From Bacteroides sp. AN502(2024) (GTDB lineage Bacteria; Bacteroidota; Bacteroidia; Bacteroidales; Bacteroidaceae), in assembly GCF_041227145.1 (NCBI RefSeq), contig NZ_JBGFSP010000009.1, positions 124,001-188,000 on the forward strand: a stretch of DNA of 64,000 nt, read 5' to 3'. The notes beneath the pieces are model-generated. The model had not been told where the DNA came from and searched no databases. It was given only the letters and a program-made list of their open reading frames with translations. Shown here one piece after another: positions 44,606-53,769 of the stretch. Each line of letters begins with the position of its first letter. The first letter of the stretch is position 1. The translations under genes were made by a program, and so were the position numbers.

Positions 44606-46933
44606 TTAATTGAAAAGATCGTCCAATCCCACTTCTTCTATCACCTCTCCGTCCGGAGTTTCCGAACCGGCACACGGGTCGAATCCTTCGGGGAGTTGGA
44701 ATCTCTCCTGCTGGTCGTATCCCAACGTCGGGTCATCATACACCTTCTTCATATACATCGCCCAGATAGGCAAGGCGGCGGCGGCCCCCTGTCCGTATGT
44801 CATTCTGCCGAAGTGGATGTCACGTTCGTCACCTCCCACCCAACAGCCGGATACCAGTGACGGGGTGAATCCCATAAACCAGGCATCGGAGTTTTCATTG
44901 GTCGTTCCCGTCTTTCCTCCCATATCGGCGGTAATCCCGTATCGGCGGACACGCCCACCCGTTCCCTCATTGATAACGGCACGCAGCATGACCAGCATCT
45001 TGTAAGTGCTCGAAGCGCTTATCACCTCTTCCATCTGCGGTGCAAAAGTAGAAATCACATTACCATCGTTATCCTCGATGCGGGTGACGAACAACGGAGC
45101 TACCCGGATGCCTTTATTGGCGAAAGCCGTGTATGCGCTGACCATCTCACCCACCGAAATCTCACAAGGTCCCAGGCACAGTGAAACCACCGGATCGATG
45201 TCCTTATTGCGTACCCCGAAACTATGGATCAGGCGTACCAGATCATACGGGTTGAGTTTCCCCATCAGATAGGCGGAAATCCAGTTATCGGAATGTGCCA
45301 GTCCCCATTTCAGGGTCACCATTTCCCCATAACGCTTATTGTTTGCATTGCGTGGCGACCAGGGAATTCCATTCTCGTCGATCAACGTTTGCTCCACGTG
45401 GCGCGCCTGGTCGCACGGAGAAAATCCGTTCTCCATGGCCAATGTATATAAATACGGTTTAATGGTAGACCCCACCTGACGACGTCCCATCATGGCCATA
45501 TCATACTGGAAGTATACATAATTCGGTCCGCCCACATAAGCCTTCACGTGTCCGCTCAGCGGATCCATCGACATGAATCCCGTCCGCAAGAACGATTTGT
45601 AGTAGCGGATCGAATCCATCGGTGTCATAATCGTATCCTTATCTCCCTTCCAGGAAAAGACCGTCATCTCTTCCGGCGTATCGAACGCCTTACGGATCTG
45701 TTGTTCCGAAGCTCCCGCCTGTTTCATGAGACGATAACGTTCCGTCTGTTTCATGGCTTTCGTCAACAGCTCCTCCACCCGCTTCGCAGTCAATGAACGT
45801 GCATACGGAGCGTTCTTACTCCCCTCTTTCTCTTTGAAGAATGCCGGTTGCAGGTAGTTCCCCAAATGCTCTTTTACAGCCTCTTCGGCATATTGCTGCA
45901 TGCGCGAATTGATCGTGGTGTAAATCTTCAATCCATCCGTGTAGATGTTGTAATTCGTACCGTCTTTCTTCTTGTTCTTCGCACACCAGCCGTACAACGG
46001 GTTCGTTTCCCAGGCGATGGAATCTTCGTAGTATTTCTGCATTTGCCAACCGCGATAATCACTCTTTACCGGTTTCGGCGCTGTCATGACGCCACGGAGA
46101 TATTCGCGGAAATACGTGGCCAGTCCCTCCTTGTGGTCAACGCGGTTATACCTGAGTTTCAACGGGAGAGCCTGTAAAGAGTCGCATGCCGCATCTGTGA
46201 TATATCCGGCTTTACGCATCTGATCGAGCACCACATTACGGCGCCCGCGAGAACGTTGATTGAAACGAACCGGATTGTAGAGTGACGGATTCTTACACAT
46301 ACCCACCAGCGTAGCCGCCTCCTCCATTTTCAACTCTTTGGGGTCGCAGCCGAAATAGGTATGTGCAGCCGTTTTGATACCCACGGCATTGTTCAGAAAA
46401 TCAAATTTATTGAGATACATGTTCAATATCTCCTCTTTGGTGTAGTAACGCTCCAGTTTCACCGCAATCACCCATTCAATCGGTTTTTGGAACAGACGTT
46501 GCAGTGTATTTCTGGCCACCTTTTCCGTAAACAGCTGTTTGGCGAGCTGTTGCGACAAGGTACTCCCCCCTCCTGCATTTTTCTGAAACATCAAGCCGCG
46601 TTTCACAAACGCACGGAACAACGCTTTGACATCGATTCCGGAATGTTTGACAAAACGGACATCTTCCGTTGCAATAAGGGCATGGATAATATGGGGTGAC
46701 AAATCTTTGTAGGCCGTGTACACCCGATTTTCCTTGCTGTAAGACCAGGTGCCGAGCACTTTTTCATCTTCAGAAAAAATCTCCGTTGCAAATTTATAGC
46801 TCGGATTCTCGAGCTCCTCAACAGGAGGCATATAGCCAATCCAACCTTTTGAAATGGAGACAAATACCATCACGATAGCCAGTAGTACGACTGCTAAAAA
46901 TATCCAAAGAGCTTTTATTATTTTTCGAATCAT
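44606..46933 (-). CDS. Bifunctional penicillin-binding protein 1A (GT51 + transpeptidase)
   Basis: 775 residues from the ATG at 46933; the only upstream in-frame start is a TTG. Short cytoplasmic tail, membrane anchor (about 8-28), glycosyltransferase 51 domain with EDVRFVKHSGID, GGGSTLSQQLAKQLF and KPIEWVIAVKLERYYTKEEILNMYLN, then the transpeptidase domain with SxxK (GSTIKPY), SxN (HSDN) and KTGTT. Polymerises and cross-links peptidoglycan in the periplasm. First gene of the PBP1a-folK-kdsB-M16 row. Confidence 0.95.
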   Translation of the reverse strand: MIRKIIKALWIFLAVVLLAIVMVFVSISKGWIGYMPPVEELENPSYKFATEIFSEDEKVLGTWSYSKENRVYTAYKDLSPHIIHALIATEDVRFVKHSGIDVKALFRAFVKRGLMFQKNAGGGSTLSQQLAKQLFTEKVARNTLQRLFQKPIEWVIAVKLERYYTKEEILNMYLNKFDFLNNAVGIKTAAHTYFGCDPKELKMEEAATLVGMCKNPSLYNPVRFNQRSRGRRNVVLDQMRKAGYITDAACDSLQALPLKLRYNRVDHKEGLATYFREYLRGVMTAPKPVKSDYRGWQMQKYYEDSIAWETNPLYGWCAKNKKKDGTNYNIYTDGLKIYTTINSRMQQYAEEAVKEHLGNYLQPAFFKEKEGSKNAPYARSLTAKRVEELLTKAMKQTERYRLMKQAGASEQQIRKAFDTPEEMTVFSWKGDKDTIMTPMDSIRYYKSFLRTGFMSMDPLSGHVKAYVGGPNYVYFQYDMAMMGRRQVGSTIKPYLYTLAMENGFSPCDQARHVEQTLIDENGIPWSPRNANNKRYGEMVTLKWGLAHSDNWISAYLMGKLNPYDLVRLIHSFGVRNKDIDPVVSLCLGPCEISVGEMVSAYTAFANKGIRVAPLFVTRIEDNDGNVISTFAPQMEEVISASSTYKMLVMLRAVINEGTGGRVRRYGITADMGGKTGTTNENSDAWFMGFTPSLVSGCWVGGDERDIHFGRMTYGQGAAAALPIWAMYMKKVYDDPTLGYDQQERFQLPEGFDPCAGSETPDGEVIEEVGLDDLFN

Positions 46934-47255
46934 GTTTTTCTTGCTTAAAATAACGCGTTTAATCAAGATGCAAATGTAGATAAAATTCGCTATTCAGCCA
47001 ACGGTTGGATTAGATTTTCTATTTTGTTAAAAGATGGAAGGGCACTACTGTTCCCACAGGAGGAGACAAACTTTAATGGGCCGGTGTACTCCTCCGGCAT
47101 GAATTTCAACTCAATCTCCCGATAGCGGTGCAGGAAAACATTGTACATCCATTGTATCGATAGGGTCCGTCTTCCTGCGCATGGCTTCATCGGCACAGAC
47201 TGTGGGACCCGTTGGCAAAATTGCGATGTTTCGTTGTTGCGGATGGACGGAAAGA
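46934..47255. other. Intergenic region without a recognisable gene
   Basis: Several short open frames on both strands have no known motif and no plausible start. The section next to the repeat array may hold decayed coding sequence, but nothing can be assigned. Confidence 0.5.
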
Positions 47256-47660
47256 AACGGGAAACGGTGTTTCCGCCCTGTTTCAATGGCGGAAATAACA
47301 GGAATCGACCGATGATAGCTCCTTTCCGACCGGAAACAAGCTGAAAACGTTGTCTTTTTCTTGGCGGAGGATGGGATGAAGGAAAAGACATCGTTCTTTA
47401 GTATCTTTTTGGGTCGGATAAAGCTGAAAACCGCGTTTTTTCCTTGCCGGAGAACCGGATGAAGGAAAAAACACTGCTCTTTGGTATCTTTTGGGGTCGG
47501 AAGAAGCTGAAAACCGCGTTTTTTCTTTGCCGGAGAATTGGGTGAAGGAAAAAACACTGTTCTTTAGTATCTTTTTGGGTCGGAAGAAGCTGAAAACCGT
47601 GTTTTTTTCCTTGCCGGAGAACTGGAAGAAGCTAAAAACAGCCTTCCCGAGTTGTCTTTT
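47256..47660. repeat. Tandem array of 83-bp hairpin units
   Basis: Units begin with AGCTGAAAAC at 47339, 47422, 47505 and 47588, exactly 83 bp apart. A shorter copy starts at 47630 and a very diverged unit at about 47256. Each full unit contains an inverted repeat of the form GTTTTTTCCTT ... AAGGAAAAAAC around a loop of about 16 nt. In the first full unit the arms read GTCTTTTTCTT and AAGGAAAAGAC: the third pair has changed on both sides (T-A to C-G), a covariation that supports a real stem. The unit length is not a multiple of three, so the open frames through it are artefacts. Not a CRISPR: no spacers and no cas genes. Confidence 0.85.
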
Positions 47661-47691
47661 TCCTTTCTCCTTGCAAAATTTCAACGATTAC

Positions 47692-49113
47692 TCACATTTT
47701 TCTCATCCACCGTTCCCGTTTCAGGCGGACAAGGAAAATCATGCCCCGGAAACATAGCTCGACGCACATGGCTATCCATACCCCTTTCAAGCCCAGGGAG
47801 GGAGCGAGCAAAGCAGCCAGCGACAGACGCACAGCCCAGATACTGAAAAAGTTCATCATACACGGCACGAGCGTGTCGGCCGCACCGACAAAAACGCCGT
47901 AAGCCACAATCGAAGCGGCAAACATCGGCTCGGCAAACGCTTCGATGCGCAGAGCCATCACGCCCAATTGCCGAATCTCCTCGACAGGGGTCATCAAGCC
48001 GATAATCTGGGGGGCGAACATGTACATGAGCACACCCATCAGACCCATGACCACCATCCCCGTGCACACCGTCATGCGGGCAAAGCTGCGGGTCAACTTC
48101 CAACGCCCGGCTCCGATGCTTTGTCCGACCAGTGTCGTAGCGGCATCGGCAATTCCGTAACCGGGCATGTAACAGAGGCTTTCGGCCGTGATGGCAAACG
48201 AATTGGCGGCAATGGCGAAAACGCCCAACGGAGCCACGATAACGGTTGTCATGATTTGTGCGCCGCAGATGACCACGTGTTCTATCCCCATCGGGAAACC
48301 GATGCGAAATGCCTTTTTCAAGGTCGCGGCTTGTGGCCGGAAACTCCCTCGTCCGCCGGCTAACCTCAATTTATCGGAGCGGGCCCAAAGGTACCACAAC
48401 AATATGCCGGCAACCACCGCTTCGGCAGCAACCGTACCCAAAGCCGCACCGCCTACGCCCAGTCCCGCCCCCGGCATCGTGAAAGAGAGGCCCGCCACAC
48501 TCCATGTGCGTGAAGGAAAAATCAGAAAGAAGTTCAGGACGACATCCAATACGCACATCGCCACACCTGCCAGGCTCGGTACGTTCATGTTGCCGCTGCA
48601 ACGCAGCATCCCTCCGGCAAGGAAGTTCATCTGCAGGGCGGGCAGAAAGAGTGAGAAGATGCAAAAGTAGAGCGACGCATCGTGACGGATGGAAATATCG
48701 CCTCCCAGCCAACCGGGCAACGCACCGCTGATTGCCATGCCAAGCGCGGCGAGCAGCAGACTGAAAACAAGCGTGGATGTAAGCGACTGCCGCAACACCG
48801 CACGTGCGCCTTGCATATCGCCTGCACCGATTTTATGCGCCACCTGCACGGAGAACCCCGTAGCGGCTGCCGTGCAAAGTCCCCAGAATAGCCATGTGGT
48901 CGTCGAGACCAGCCCTATGGAGGCGGATGCTTCGGCTCCGAGACTTCCCACCATCGCCGCATCGATATACTGCATCACAATGGAGGAGAGCTGGGCAATG
49001 ACAGCCGGAACACTGAGCAGCACGGTCAGGCGCAACTGTTGTCCCCATGTCATCGGTTTACCATCGCGTATCAGCGCAAGCAGACCGTCTGTTTTCTCTG
49101 TCTGCATCCTCAT
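47692..49113 (-). CDS. MATE-family multidrug/toxin exporter
   Basis: 473 residues with 12 hydrophobic segments in two similar halves. Family signatures: LRLTVLLSVPAVIAQLSSIVMQYIDAAMVGSLGAEA at the N-terminus and the corresponding FPMGIEHVVICGAQIMTTVIVAPLGVFAIAANSFAIT in the second half. Inner-membrane Na+ or H+ coupled export of cationic compounds; substrate unknown. Clearly more G+C-rich than the left half of the window. The ATG at 49111 is chosen; a second one is at 49105. Confidence 0.93.
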   Translation of the reverse strand: MRMQTEKTDGLLALIRDGKPMTWGQQLRLTVLLSVPAVIAQLSSIVMQYIDAAMVGSLGAEASASIGLVSTTTWLFWGLCTAAATGFSVQVAHKIGAGDMQGARAVLRQSLTSTLVFSLLLAALGMAISGALPGWLGGDISIRHDASLYFCIFSLFLPALQMNFLAGGMLRCSGNMNVPSLAGVAMCVLDVVLNFFLIFPSRTWSVAGLSFTMPGAGLGVGGAALGTVAAEAVVAGILLWYLWARSDKLRLAGGRGSFRPQAATLKKAFRIGFPMGIEHVVICGAQIMTTVIVAPLGVFAIAANSFAITAESLCYMPGYGIADAATTLVGQSIGAGRWKLTRSFARMTVCTGMVVMGLMGVLMYMFAPQIIGLMTPVEEIRQLGVMALRIEAFAEPMFAASIVAYGVFVGAADTLVPCMMNFFSIWAVRLSLAALLAPSLGLKGVWIAMCVELCFRGMIFLVRLKRERWMRKM

Positions 49114-49184
49114 TCGTTCCGTTCTTTAACGAGTTTGACTCCGATTCCGGCTGTACGACTGGCAATTGACTCCCACTCCATAGG

Positions 49185-49763
49185 CTATTGTTTTTCGTTC
49201 TTATCGATATCCCGAATGTATTTGGCAGGCACGCCACCCACTACGACACCGGCCGGTACATCCTTGTTGACCACCGCACCTGCGGCAATGACAGCATCAT
49301 CACCGATCGTCACACCTGCCAGAATGGTTGCGTGTGCACCAATCCAGACCCCTTTACCGATCCGGATAGGCGCATGATACAGGTTCTGTCTATCTTCCGG
49401 AACCAACCCGTGATTTAATGTAGCCAACACCACGCTGTGCCCTATCAATGCCCCGTCACCGATGAATATACCTCCTTGATCCTGAAACTGGCAACAAGCG
49501 TTGATAAAGACATTTTTCCCCACGTGGATATTCTTTCCGAAATCGGTATAAAACGGAGGAAACATACGGAATGATTCATGCACCTCACTCTCGGTAATCC
49601 GACTGAAAAGGGAAACAATCTCTTCAGGTGTATGGTATGAGCAGTTCAGGTCGAACAGCAACCGACGGGTGTTGTCGCTCTGCTCGCGCATGAAGGTGAT
49701 CATTTCTTCACCCCGCAGCGGTTCTCCTGCGGCAATCATCCGCTGGAAATGCTGTAAATCCAT
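49185..49763 (-). CDS. Sugar O-acetyltransferase (LacA/Maa-like)
   Basis: 192 residues. N-terminal helical part typical of maltose acetyltransferases (MDLQHFQRMIAAGEPLRGEEMITFMREQSDNTRRLLFDLN), then a left-handed beta-helix with hexapeptide repeats (IHVGKNVFINACCQF, IGDGALIGHSVVLATLNHG, IGKGVWIGAHATILAGVTIGDDAVIAAGAVVNKDV). The catalytic His is in ATLNHG. Transfers acetyl from acetyl-CoA to a sugar. The start is the ATG at 49763, 5 bp after the flavoprotein stop; the frame upstream begins with TTG. Confidence 0.92.
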   Translation of the reverse strand: MDLQHFQRMIAAGEPLRGEEMITFMREQSDNTRRLLFDLNCSYHTPEEIVSLFSRITESEVHESFRMFPPFYTDFGKNIHVGKNVFINACCQFQDQGGIFIGDGALIGHSVVLATLNHGLVPEDRQNLYHAPIRIGKGVWIGAHATILAGVTIGDDAVIAAGAVVNKDVPAGVVVGGVPAKYIRDIDKNEKQ

Positions 49764-49768
49764 ATCGC

Positions 49769-50308
49769 TTAGCAATTTCTGCCCATTTCGTAGGCTTCAT
49801 TCAACTTAGGATTGCCTTTTATTTCTCCCACATGCCACACACCGCCGCAAAACAGCGTTCCTTTTACGGTCGGATTCTCCAGGCAGTCGAGAAAGCCCAT
49901 GAAGTTGGCAACGATGCGGTCCATGATGGTGTCATCGTCCTCGGCAGCCGTGGCTATGAAATAGAAATCCTTGTTCTTCATCTCGGTATAAGGGCCGCAG
50001 CAACGGTCTATCAATGTCTTCATCTGCGCACTCATCGCATAGAAATAGACCGGCGTCCCCATGACAATGATATCCGCCGCGAGTATCTTTTCGATAACTT
50101 CTGCCGCATCGTCTTTCTGCGGACAGGGCTTTTTGTCCCGGCTGCATACGCTACATCCCGTGCAGGGGTGTATCGTCTTGTCGCGCAGGAATATTTTCTC
50201 CACTTCGTTGCCATGATCCATCGCTCCGCGCATAAATTCATCGCAAAGCGTATCGGAATTGCCGCCACGACGGGGGCTGGACGATAAAATCAACACTTTC
50301 TTTGTCAT
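49769..50308 (-). CDS. NADPH-dependent FMN reductase / iron-sulfur flavoprotein-like
   Basis: 179 residues with a flavodoxin-like fold. The FMN phosphate loop is LSSSPRRGGNSDTL, and FMN ring contacts are MGTPVYFYAMSAQMKTLIDRC. A cysteine cluster HPCTGCSVCSRDKKPCPQ matches the compact motif of iron-sulfur flavoproteins, so a [4Fe-4S] cluster is possible. Cytoplasmic electron-transfer or quinone/metal reductase. Next to the acetyltransferase and 88 bp after the DUF362 gene, on the same strand. Confidence 0.9.
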   Translation of the reverse strand: MTKKVLILSSSPRRGGNSDTLCDEFMRGAMDHGNEVEKIFLRDKTIHPCTGCSVCSRDKKPCPQKDDAAEVIEKILAADIIVMGTPVYFYAMSAQMKTLIDRCCGPYTEMKNKDFYFIATAAEDDDTIMDRIVANFMGFLDCLENPTVKGTLFCGGVWHVGEIKGNPKLNEAYEMGRNC

Positions 50309-50396
50309 ATCCTTTTGTTCTTTTTATACCTTACCCATACCGGACTCCTGTCGTAGAAGCGATGACCATTTACAGGGGTCGGCATGGGTTCGTTTC

Positions 50397-51374
50397 CTAT
50401 TTGAGTTCAACCAATTCATATTGCTGACTTCCCATACCGAGCTGTTCGGCATAGTCGAGCGTGTGCATCCCGTGGCGCGAATCGATGCGTTCGATCAGAT
50501 GTATCTTTCCGTGGTCTTTGGAGGCACGAACCAAATCTGTACAGGCGCGGTCGAGTGCCACCGGGTCGAGCGAAGCGAGAATACCGATGTCTCCCATCCT
50601 AGGGTCTTCGGGCGAGGAATCGCAATCGCAGTCCACCGAAAGATTGTTGGCCACGTTGATATAAAGAATCTTATCACCGCAATGGTCGATGATGGCTTTT
50701 GCAGCTTCCGTCATCGATTCCAGAAAATCATCCTGCGGAGGAAGATTGCCCCAGACTTTGCCTGCGTCCTTGCTCTTCCCGGCCGAATGAATCCACGCTT
50801 TGCCGCCCGACGAGGCGATGCCGATGGAGATGTTCTTGATGGCACCGCCGAAACCGCCCATCGCATGGCCTTTGAAGTGCGAAAGGACAACGGTGAAGTC
50901 GTAGTTCAGATAGTTCTTGCCGACAAAATCCTCTTTCAGGTGCTTGCCACCCTTTACCGGCAGCGAAACCTCCCCGTCGGCATCCATGATGTCCACTTTG
51001 GCGACAGCCGTAAAGCCGTGGTCGGCGGCGGCTTTCAGATGTGCTTCCGTATTAGCGCGTCCTCCGCCGTAGGCCGTGTTGCACTCCACAATCGTACCGT
51101 TTACTCTCTTTACGAGCGGTGCGATGAGTGCCGGCTGGAGGAAGTTGTGTCCGCCCGGCTCACCGGTCGATAGTTTCACCGCCACTCTCCCCTCGGCTTT
51201 GCGGCCGAGTGCTTCATACACCTTCACCAGGTTTTCCGAATTGATTTCCTTGATGAAATAGACTTTCGGGAGTTCGGAGGAGCCGCCCGAAGTTTGCTTC
51301 TGCGCCTGCGCGCATCCCGTTGCTGCCAACGACAATGCCGTTGCCGCCATGACCATACTCATCATCTTTTTCAT
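50397..51374 (-). CDS. Exported DUF362 protein
   Basis: 325 residues. Signal peptide with a possible lipobox (LSLAATGCAQAQ). The body is the DUF362 domain (VAVKLSTGEPGGHNFLQPALIAPLVKRVNGTIVECNTAYGG and HFKGHAMGGFGGAIKNISIGIASSGGK). Many DUF362 proteins carry a ferredoxin part, but the CxxCxxC clusters are absent here. Enzymatic role unknown. Encoded 20 bp after the TonB receptor, so likely in the same transcript. Confidence 0.88.
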   Translation of the reverse strand: MKKMMSMVMAATALSLAATGCAQAQKQTSGGSSELPKVYFIKEINSENLVKVYEALGRKAEGRVAVKLSTGEPGGHNFLQPALIAPLVKRVNGTIVECNTAYGGGRANTEAHLKAAADHGFTAVAKVDIMDADGEVSLPVKGGKHLKEDFVGKNYLNYDFTVVLSHFKGHAMGGFGGAIKNISIGIASSGGKAWIHSAGKSKDAGKVWGNLPPQDDFLESMTEAAKAIIDHCGDKILYINVANNLSVDCDCDSSPEDPRMGDIGILASLDPVALDRACTDLVRASKDHGKIHLIERIDSRHGMHTLDYAEQLGMGSQQYELVELK

Positions 51375-51394
51375 AATACATTATAATTTAGCGA

Positions 51395-53317
51395 TTAAAA
51401 ATTCAGATGGATACCTGCCGTCACCGTTGCTCGCGGCATCGGATATCCGGCATTGATTTCGTAACGCTGCGCCAACAGGTTCTCTCCGCGTGCCCAGATG
51501 TCGAGCCATTTCGTGGCATGGAATTGTCCGCGGAGATTCCACAACACGAAATCTTCGGTCGTTTCCGTACCCCGCCCGTTGGTAACGACCGAAGTATAAA
51601 GCCCGTCGATATATTGCACTCCTGTCGATACCGACCAGCGTCCTTGCGTGAAGTTCGCTCCGGCATAGAGCTTGTGTTCGGGAGCGGCAATCACGGGATT
51701 CTCCATGTGCAGGTAGCTGTAATGGGCATCCACCGACCAGGAGTTGTTTATACGGTAAGCGGCCTGCACTTCGATGCCCGCATTCTCTATCTTGCCCGAG
51801 TTCTGGTTCAGCATACCGCTACCATTCGGATTGGGCAGGGTCATAATCAGGTTCTTACCGTCGATATAGAAGAGATTGACGCCATACGACAAACGTCCGC
51901 CGGGCAGCTTTTGAGAGAAGGCTATCTCGTAGTTCCACATCGATTCGGGTTTCAAATCAGGGTTTTGAGGGGGAAACATATACATCTCGCGAAGTATCGG
52001 ATAGCGGAAACCTTTCGAGGCGGATGCCTTCAGTTCGATGGCGCGAGGCAGGTGGAATGCCAGTCCCGCCTGCGGTATCCATTCCGTTCCGACACGGGAA
52101 TGGTGATCGACACGCAATCCCGCATTGAGCGTGAGCCACGAGCCTGCATCCTGACGGATGTCCACATAGCCCGCCACTTCGTTTTCATGCTTATCGACCA
52201 AGTCCTTGCGTGTTCCCGCAGACGCTCCGCTTACATATTCGTTCCATGCCTCGCCGCCGTAACGGAACCAGTCGACGCCTGCCGTGATACGGTTCCCTTT
52301 GAAAAACCGGGCACTTTGGTATAAAGAAACACCCATCATGTCATCAAAGGAATTGAAGCGGTCATCCTGAGGCTTTTCTCCGGCGGAAGGCGTGTAACCG
52401 TCGTTGATCCAATGATCGCCCCAGTTATAGAAGAAGCTCAACGCACCGGAGGTCTTCCCGTATTCGTTCTCGACGGCAAAAGAGGTCATTCCCCGCGTGA
52501 TGCGCTGGTCGCCTTCCAGCAACGGAGTAGATTCCGGACCGGGATAAGAGGCATTGAAATGTGTCACGTTCACATCGGCACGCAGCTGCCAGTGGTCCGT
52601 CACGGCATACCCGATCTTGCCATAACCGCCGTACTGCTCGAATCCCATGTCGGCACGATGTCCGTCCGTGCGGTTGTACGACCCGCTGACGACACTCGAG
52701 AATCGTCCCTTGCGGATGCGGTTTGTCAGCTCGGTTTCCAACGTGTTATAGGAACCGTAACCGGTGTGCAGGTCGGTACGAATCCCATCCTCATGCATTT
52801 GGCGGGTCACGATATTCACCACGCCGCCCATAGCGTTCGACCCGTAGAGTACGGATGCCGGACCGCGCAACACTTCCACCCGGTCGGCCAAAAGTGTCTG
52901 GCAGGCATCGGATATCGGATGCCCGAAGATTCCGGCATACTGCGGGTGTCCGTCGATCAGCACCATCATGCGGGCATTCCCTCCGCTCAATCCGCGCAAG
53001 GAGATACCGCCTGCCGCACCGTTCGATACGCCATATCCCATCACGCCGCGCGAGGTGGTGAACAGTCCCGGCACTTGTTCGGTAAGCACCGGGAGCAGGG
53101 AGGGCTGCATCGCCTGCTCCAATTTATTCCGATCGACGACCGAAACCGTTTGTGACAAGTGTCGGATGTCAGTAGCGTTACGGGTACCCGTCACCACCAC
53201 TTCTCCGATGGTGTAATTCCGGGATATGGCCGTAGTGTCTGCGTTCTGTGCCTGTGCCTGCAATAGCGCAGTCATGGCAAATGCCGTTATCAGTTGTCTT
53301 TTAAGTTTTTTCATCAT
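51395..53317 (-). CDS. TonB-dependent outer-membrane receptor (BtuB/FepA-like)
   Basis: 640 residues. Signal peptide MMKKLKRQLITAFAMTALLQAQAQ, TonB box in YTIGEVVVTGTRNATDI, plug domain (QVPGLFTTSRGVMGYGVSNGAAGGISLRGLSGGNARMMVLIDGHPQYAGIFGHPISDA ... VEVLRGPASVLYGSNAMGGVVNIVT) and a beta-barrel ending in aromatic Phe (TVTAGIHLNF). Ligand unknown: a siderophore, cobalamin or other metal chelate is likely by size, and it has no SusD partner. First gene of the minus-strand row, divergent from the AraC pair. Confidence 0.94.
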   Translation of the reverse strand: MMKKLKRQLITAFAMTALLQAQAQNADTTAISRNYTIGEVVVTGTRNATDIRHLSQTVSVVDRNKLEQAMQPSLLPVLTEQVPGLFTTSRGVMGYGVSNGAAGGISLRGLSGGNARMMVLIDGHPQYAGIFGHPISDACQTLLADRVEVLRGPASVLYGSNAMGGVVNIVTRQMHEDGIRTDLHTGYGSYNTLETELTNRIRKGRFSSVVSGSYNRTDGHRADMGFEQYGGYGKIGYAVTDHWQLRADVNVTHFNASYPGPESTPLLEGDQRITRGMTSFAVENEYGKTSGALSFFYNWGDHWINDGYTPSAGEKPQDDRFNSFDDMMGVSLYQSARFFKGNRITAGVDWFRYGGEAWNEYVSGASAGTRKDLVDKHENEVAGYVDIRQDAGSWLTLNAGLRVDHHSRVGTEWIPQAGLAFHLPRAIELKASASKGFRYPILREMYMFPPQNPDLKPESMWNYEIAFSQKLPGGRLSYGVNLFYIDGKNLIMTLPNPNGSGMLNQNSGKIENAGIEVQAAYRINNSWSVDAHYSYLHMENPVIAAPEHKLYAGANFTQGRWSVSTGVQYIDGLYTSVVTNGRGTETTEDFVLWNLRGQFHATKWLDIWARGENLLAQRYEINAGYPMPRATVTAGIHLNF

Positions 53318-53351
53318 ACCTGCTTTATTTCTGTTACACGCAATGCGATCA

Positions 53352-53519
53352 TCACTTCATCGTAAATGCCGTTCGTCTGGATGGAACCGCCCCGTAGGTC
53401 AGCGGCACTTTCGGACCGGATTTCTTCCATTCTTCGCCCGTTTTTTTCTGAGCATCATCCCCGAAATAGAGTTTCGCGGGATGGAAATAACTGACATTTC
53501 CTAACAATGTTTTTATCAT
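53352..53519 (-). pseudogene. N-terminal remnant of an iron-containing alcohol dehydrogenase
   Basis: 55 codons from the ATG at 53519. The product reads MIKTLLGNVSYFHPAKLYFG, then a KKTGEEWKKSGPKVPLTYG segment. This resembles the first 45 residues of YqhD/BdhA-type iron alcohol dehydrogenases (NPTKLYFGEGA ... VLLTYGGGSIKRTG). The dinucleotide-binding GGGS is damaged (GAVPSRR), and the frame stops where about 330 further residues should follow. Read as a truncated relic; a real small protein is less likely. Confidence 0.5.
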
Positions 53520-53710
53520 TGGTATTGTATTCTTTCTACATTCTACATTCTTTGGGGAACGTTGCAAAATTCGGCATTTTTGCATGACTCCCTTGTAGAT
53601 AAATTACGGATATTATCTTTTGATTATGACCTCAATTACAGATTTTATCATACTGACATAGGAAAATACGGCACAATCTGTAACCGGGGTCATACAATCC
53701 GTAAAAAAGG
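53520..53710. other. Short intergenic stretch upstream of the AraC promoter
   Basis: No gene seen. It separates the dehydrogenase remnant from the promoter of the first AraC-type gene. Confidence 0.5.
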
Positions 53711-53743
53711 TTGTCCGAATGCCGGAATTATTCCGTACTTTTG
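53711..53743 (+). promoter_or_regulatory. Promoter of the tandem AraC genes
   Basis: TACTTTTG (53736-53743) as -7 element with TTG (53711-53713) 22 nt upstream. The first usable ATG after the expected start point is at 53770, which rules out the open-frame ATG at 53719. Confidence 0.6.
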
Positions 53744-53769
53744 TGGTTGATTTTAAGAACGTAATAACG

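Noticed and set aside
46990..47391. Minus-strand open frame (133 codons) upstream of the MATE gene
   Set aside because: No motif, runs into the repeat array, low-complexity composition.
47339..47640. Possible CRISPR array
   Set aside because: The units are directly adjacent 83-bp repeats without unique spacers, and no cas gene is near.
47111..47684. Overlapping minus-strand frames rich in FSF/KKILKN repeats
   Set aside because: Translations of the 83-bp array. The unit length is not divisible by three, so every copy changes frame. Non-coding repeat is the better reading.
50259..51173. Plus-strand open frame (304 codons)
   Set aside because: Shadow of the DUF362 gene and its neighbour in G+C-rich DNA; no recognisable motif.
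51407..52324. Plus-strand open frame (305 codons), and another at 52412-53155
   Set aside because: Shadows of the G+C-rich TonB receptor gene, whose minus frame has plug and barrel signatures.
53719..53769. Upstream start for the first AraC gene
   Set aside because: This ATG lies upstream of the -7 promoter box at 53736-53743, so it would not be in the transcript.
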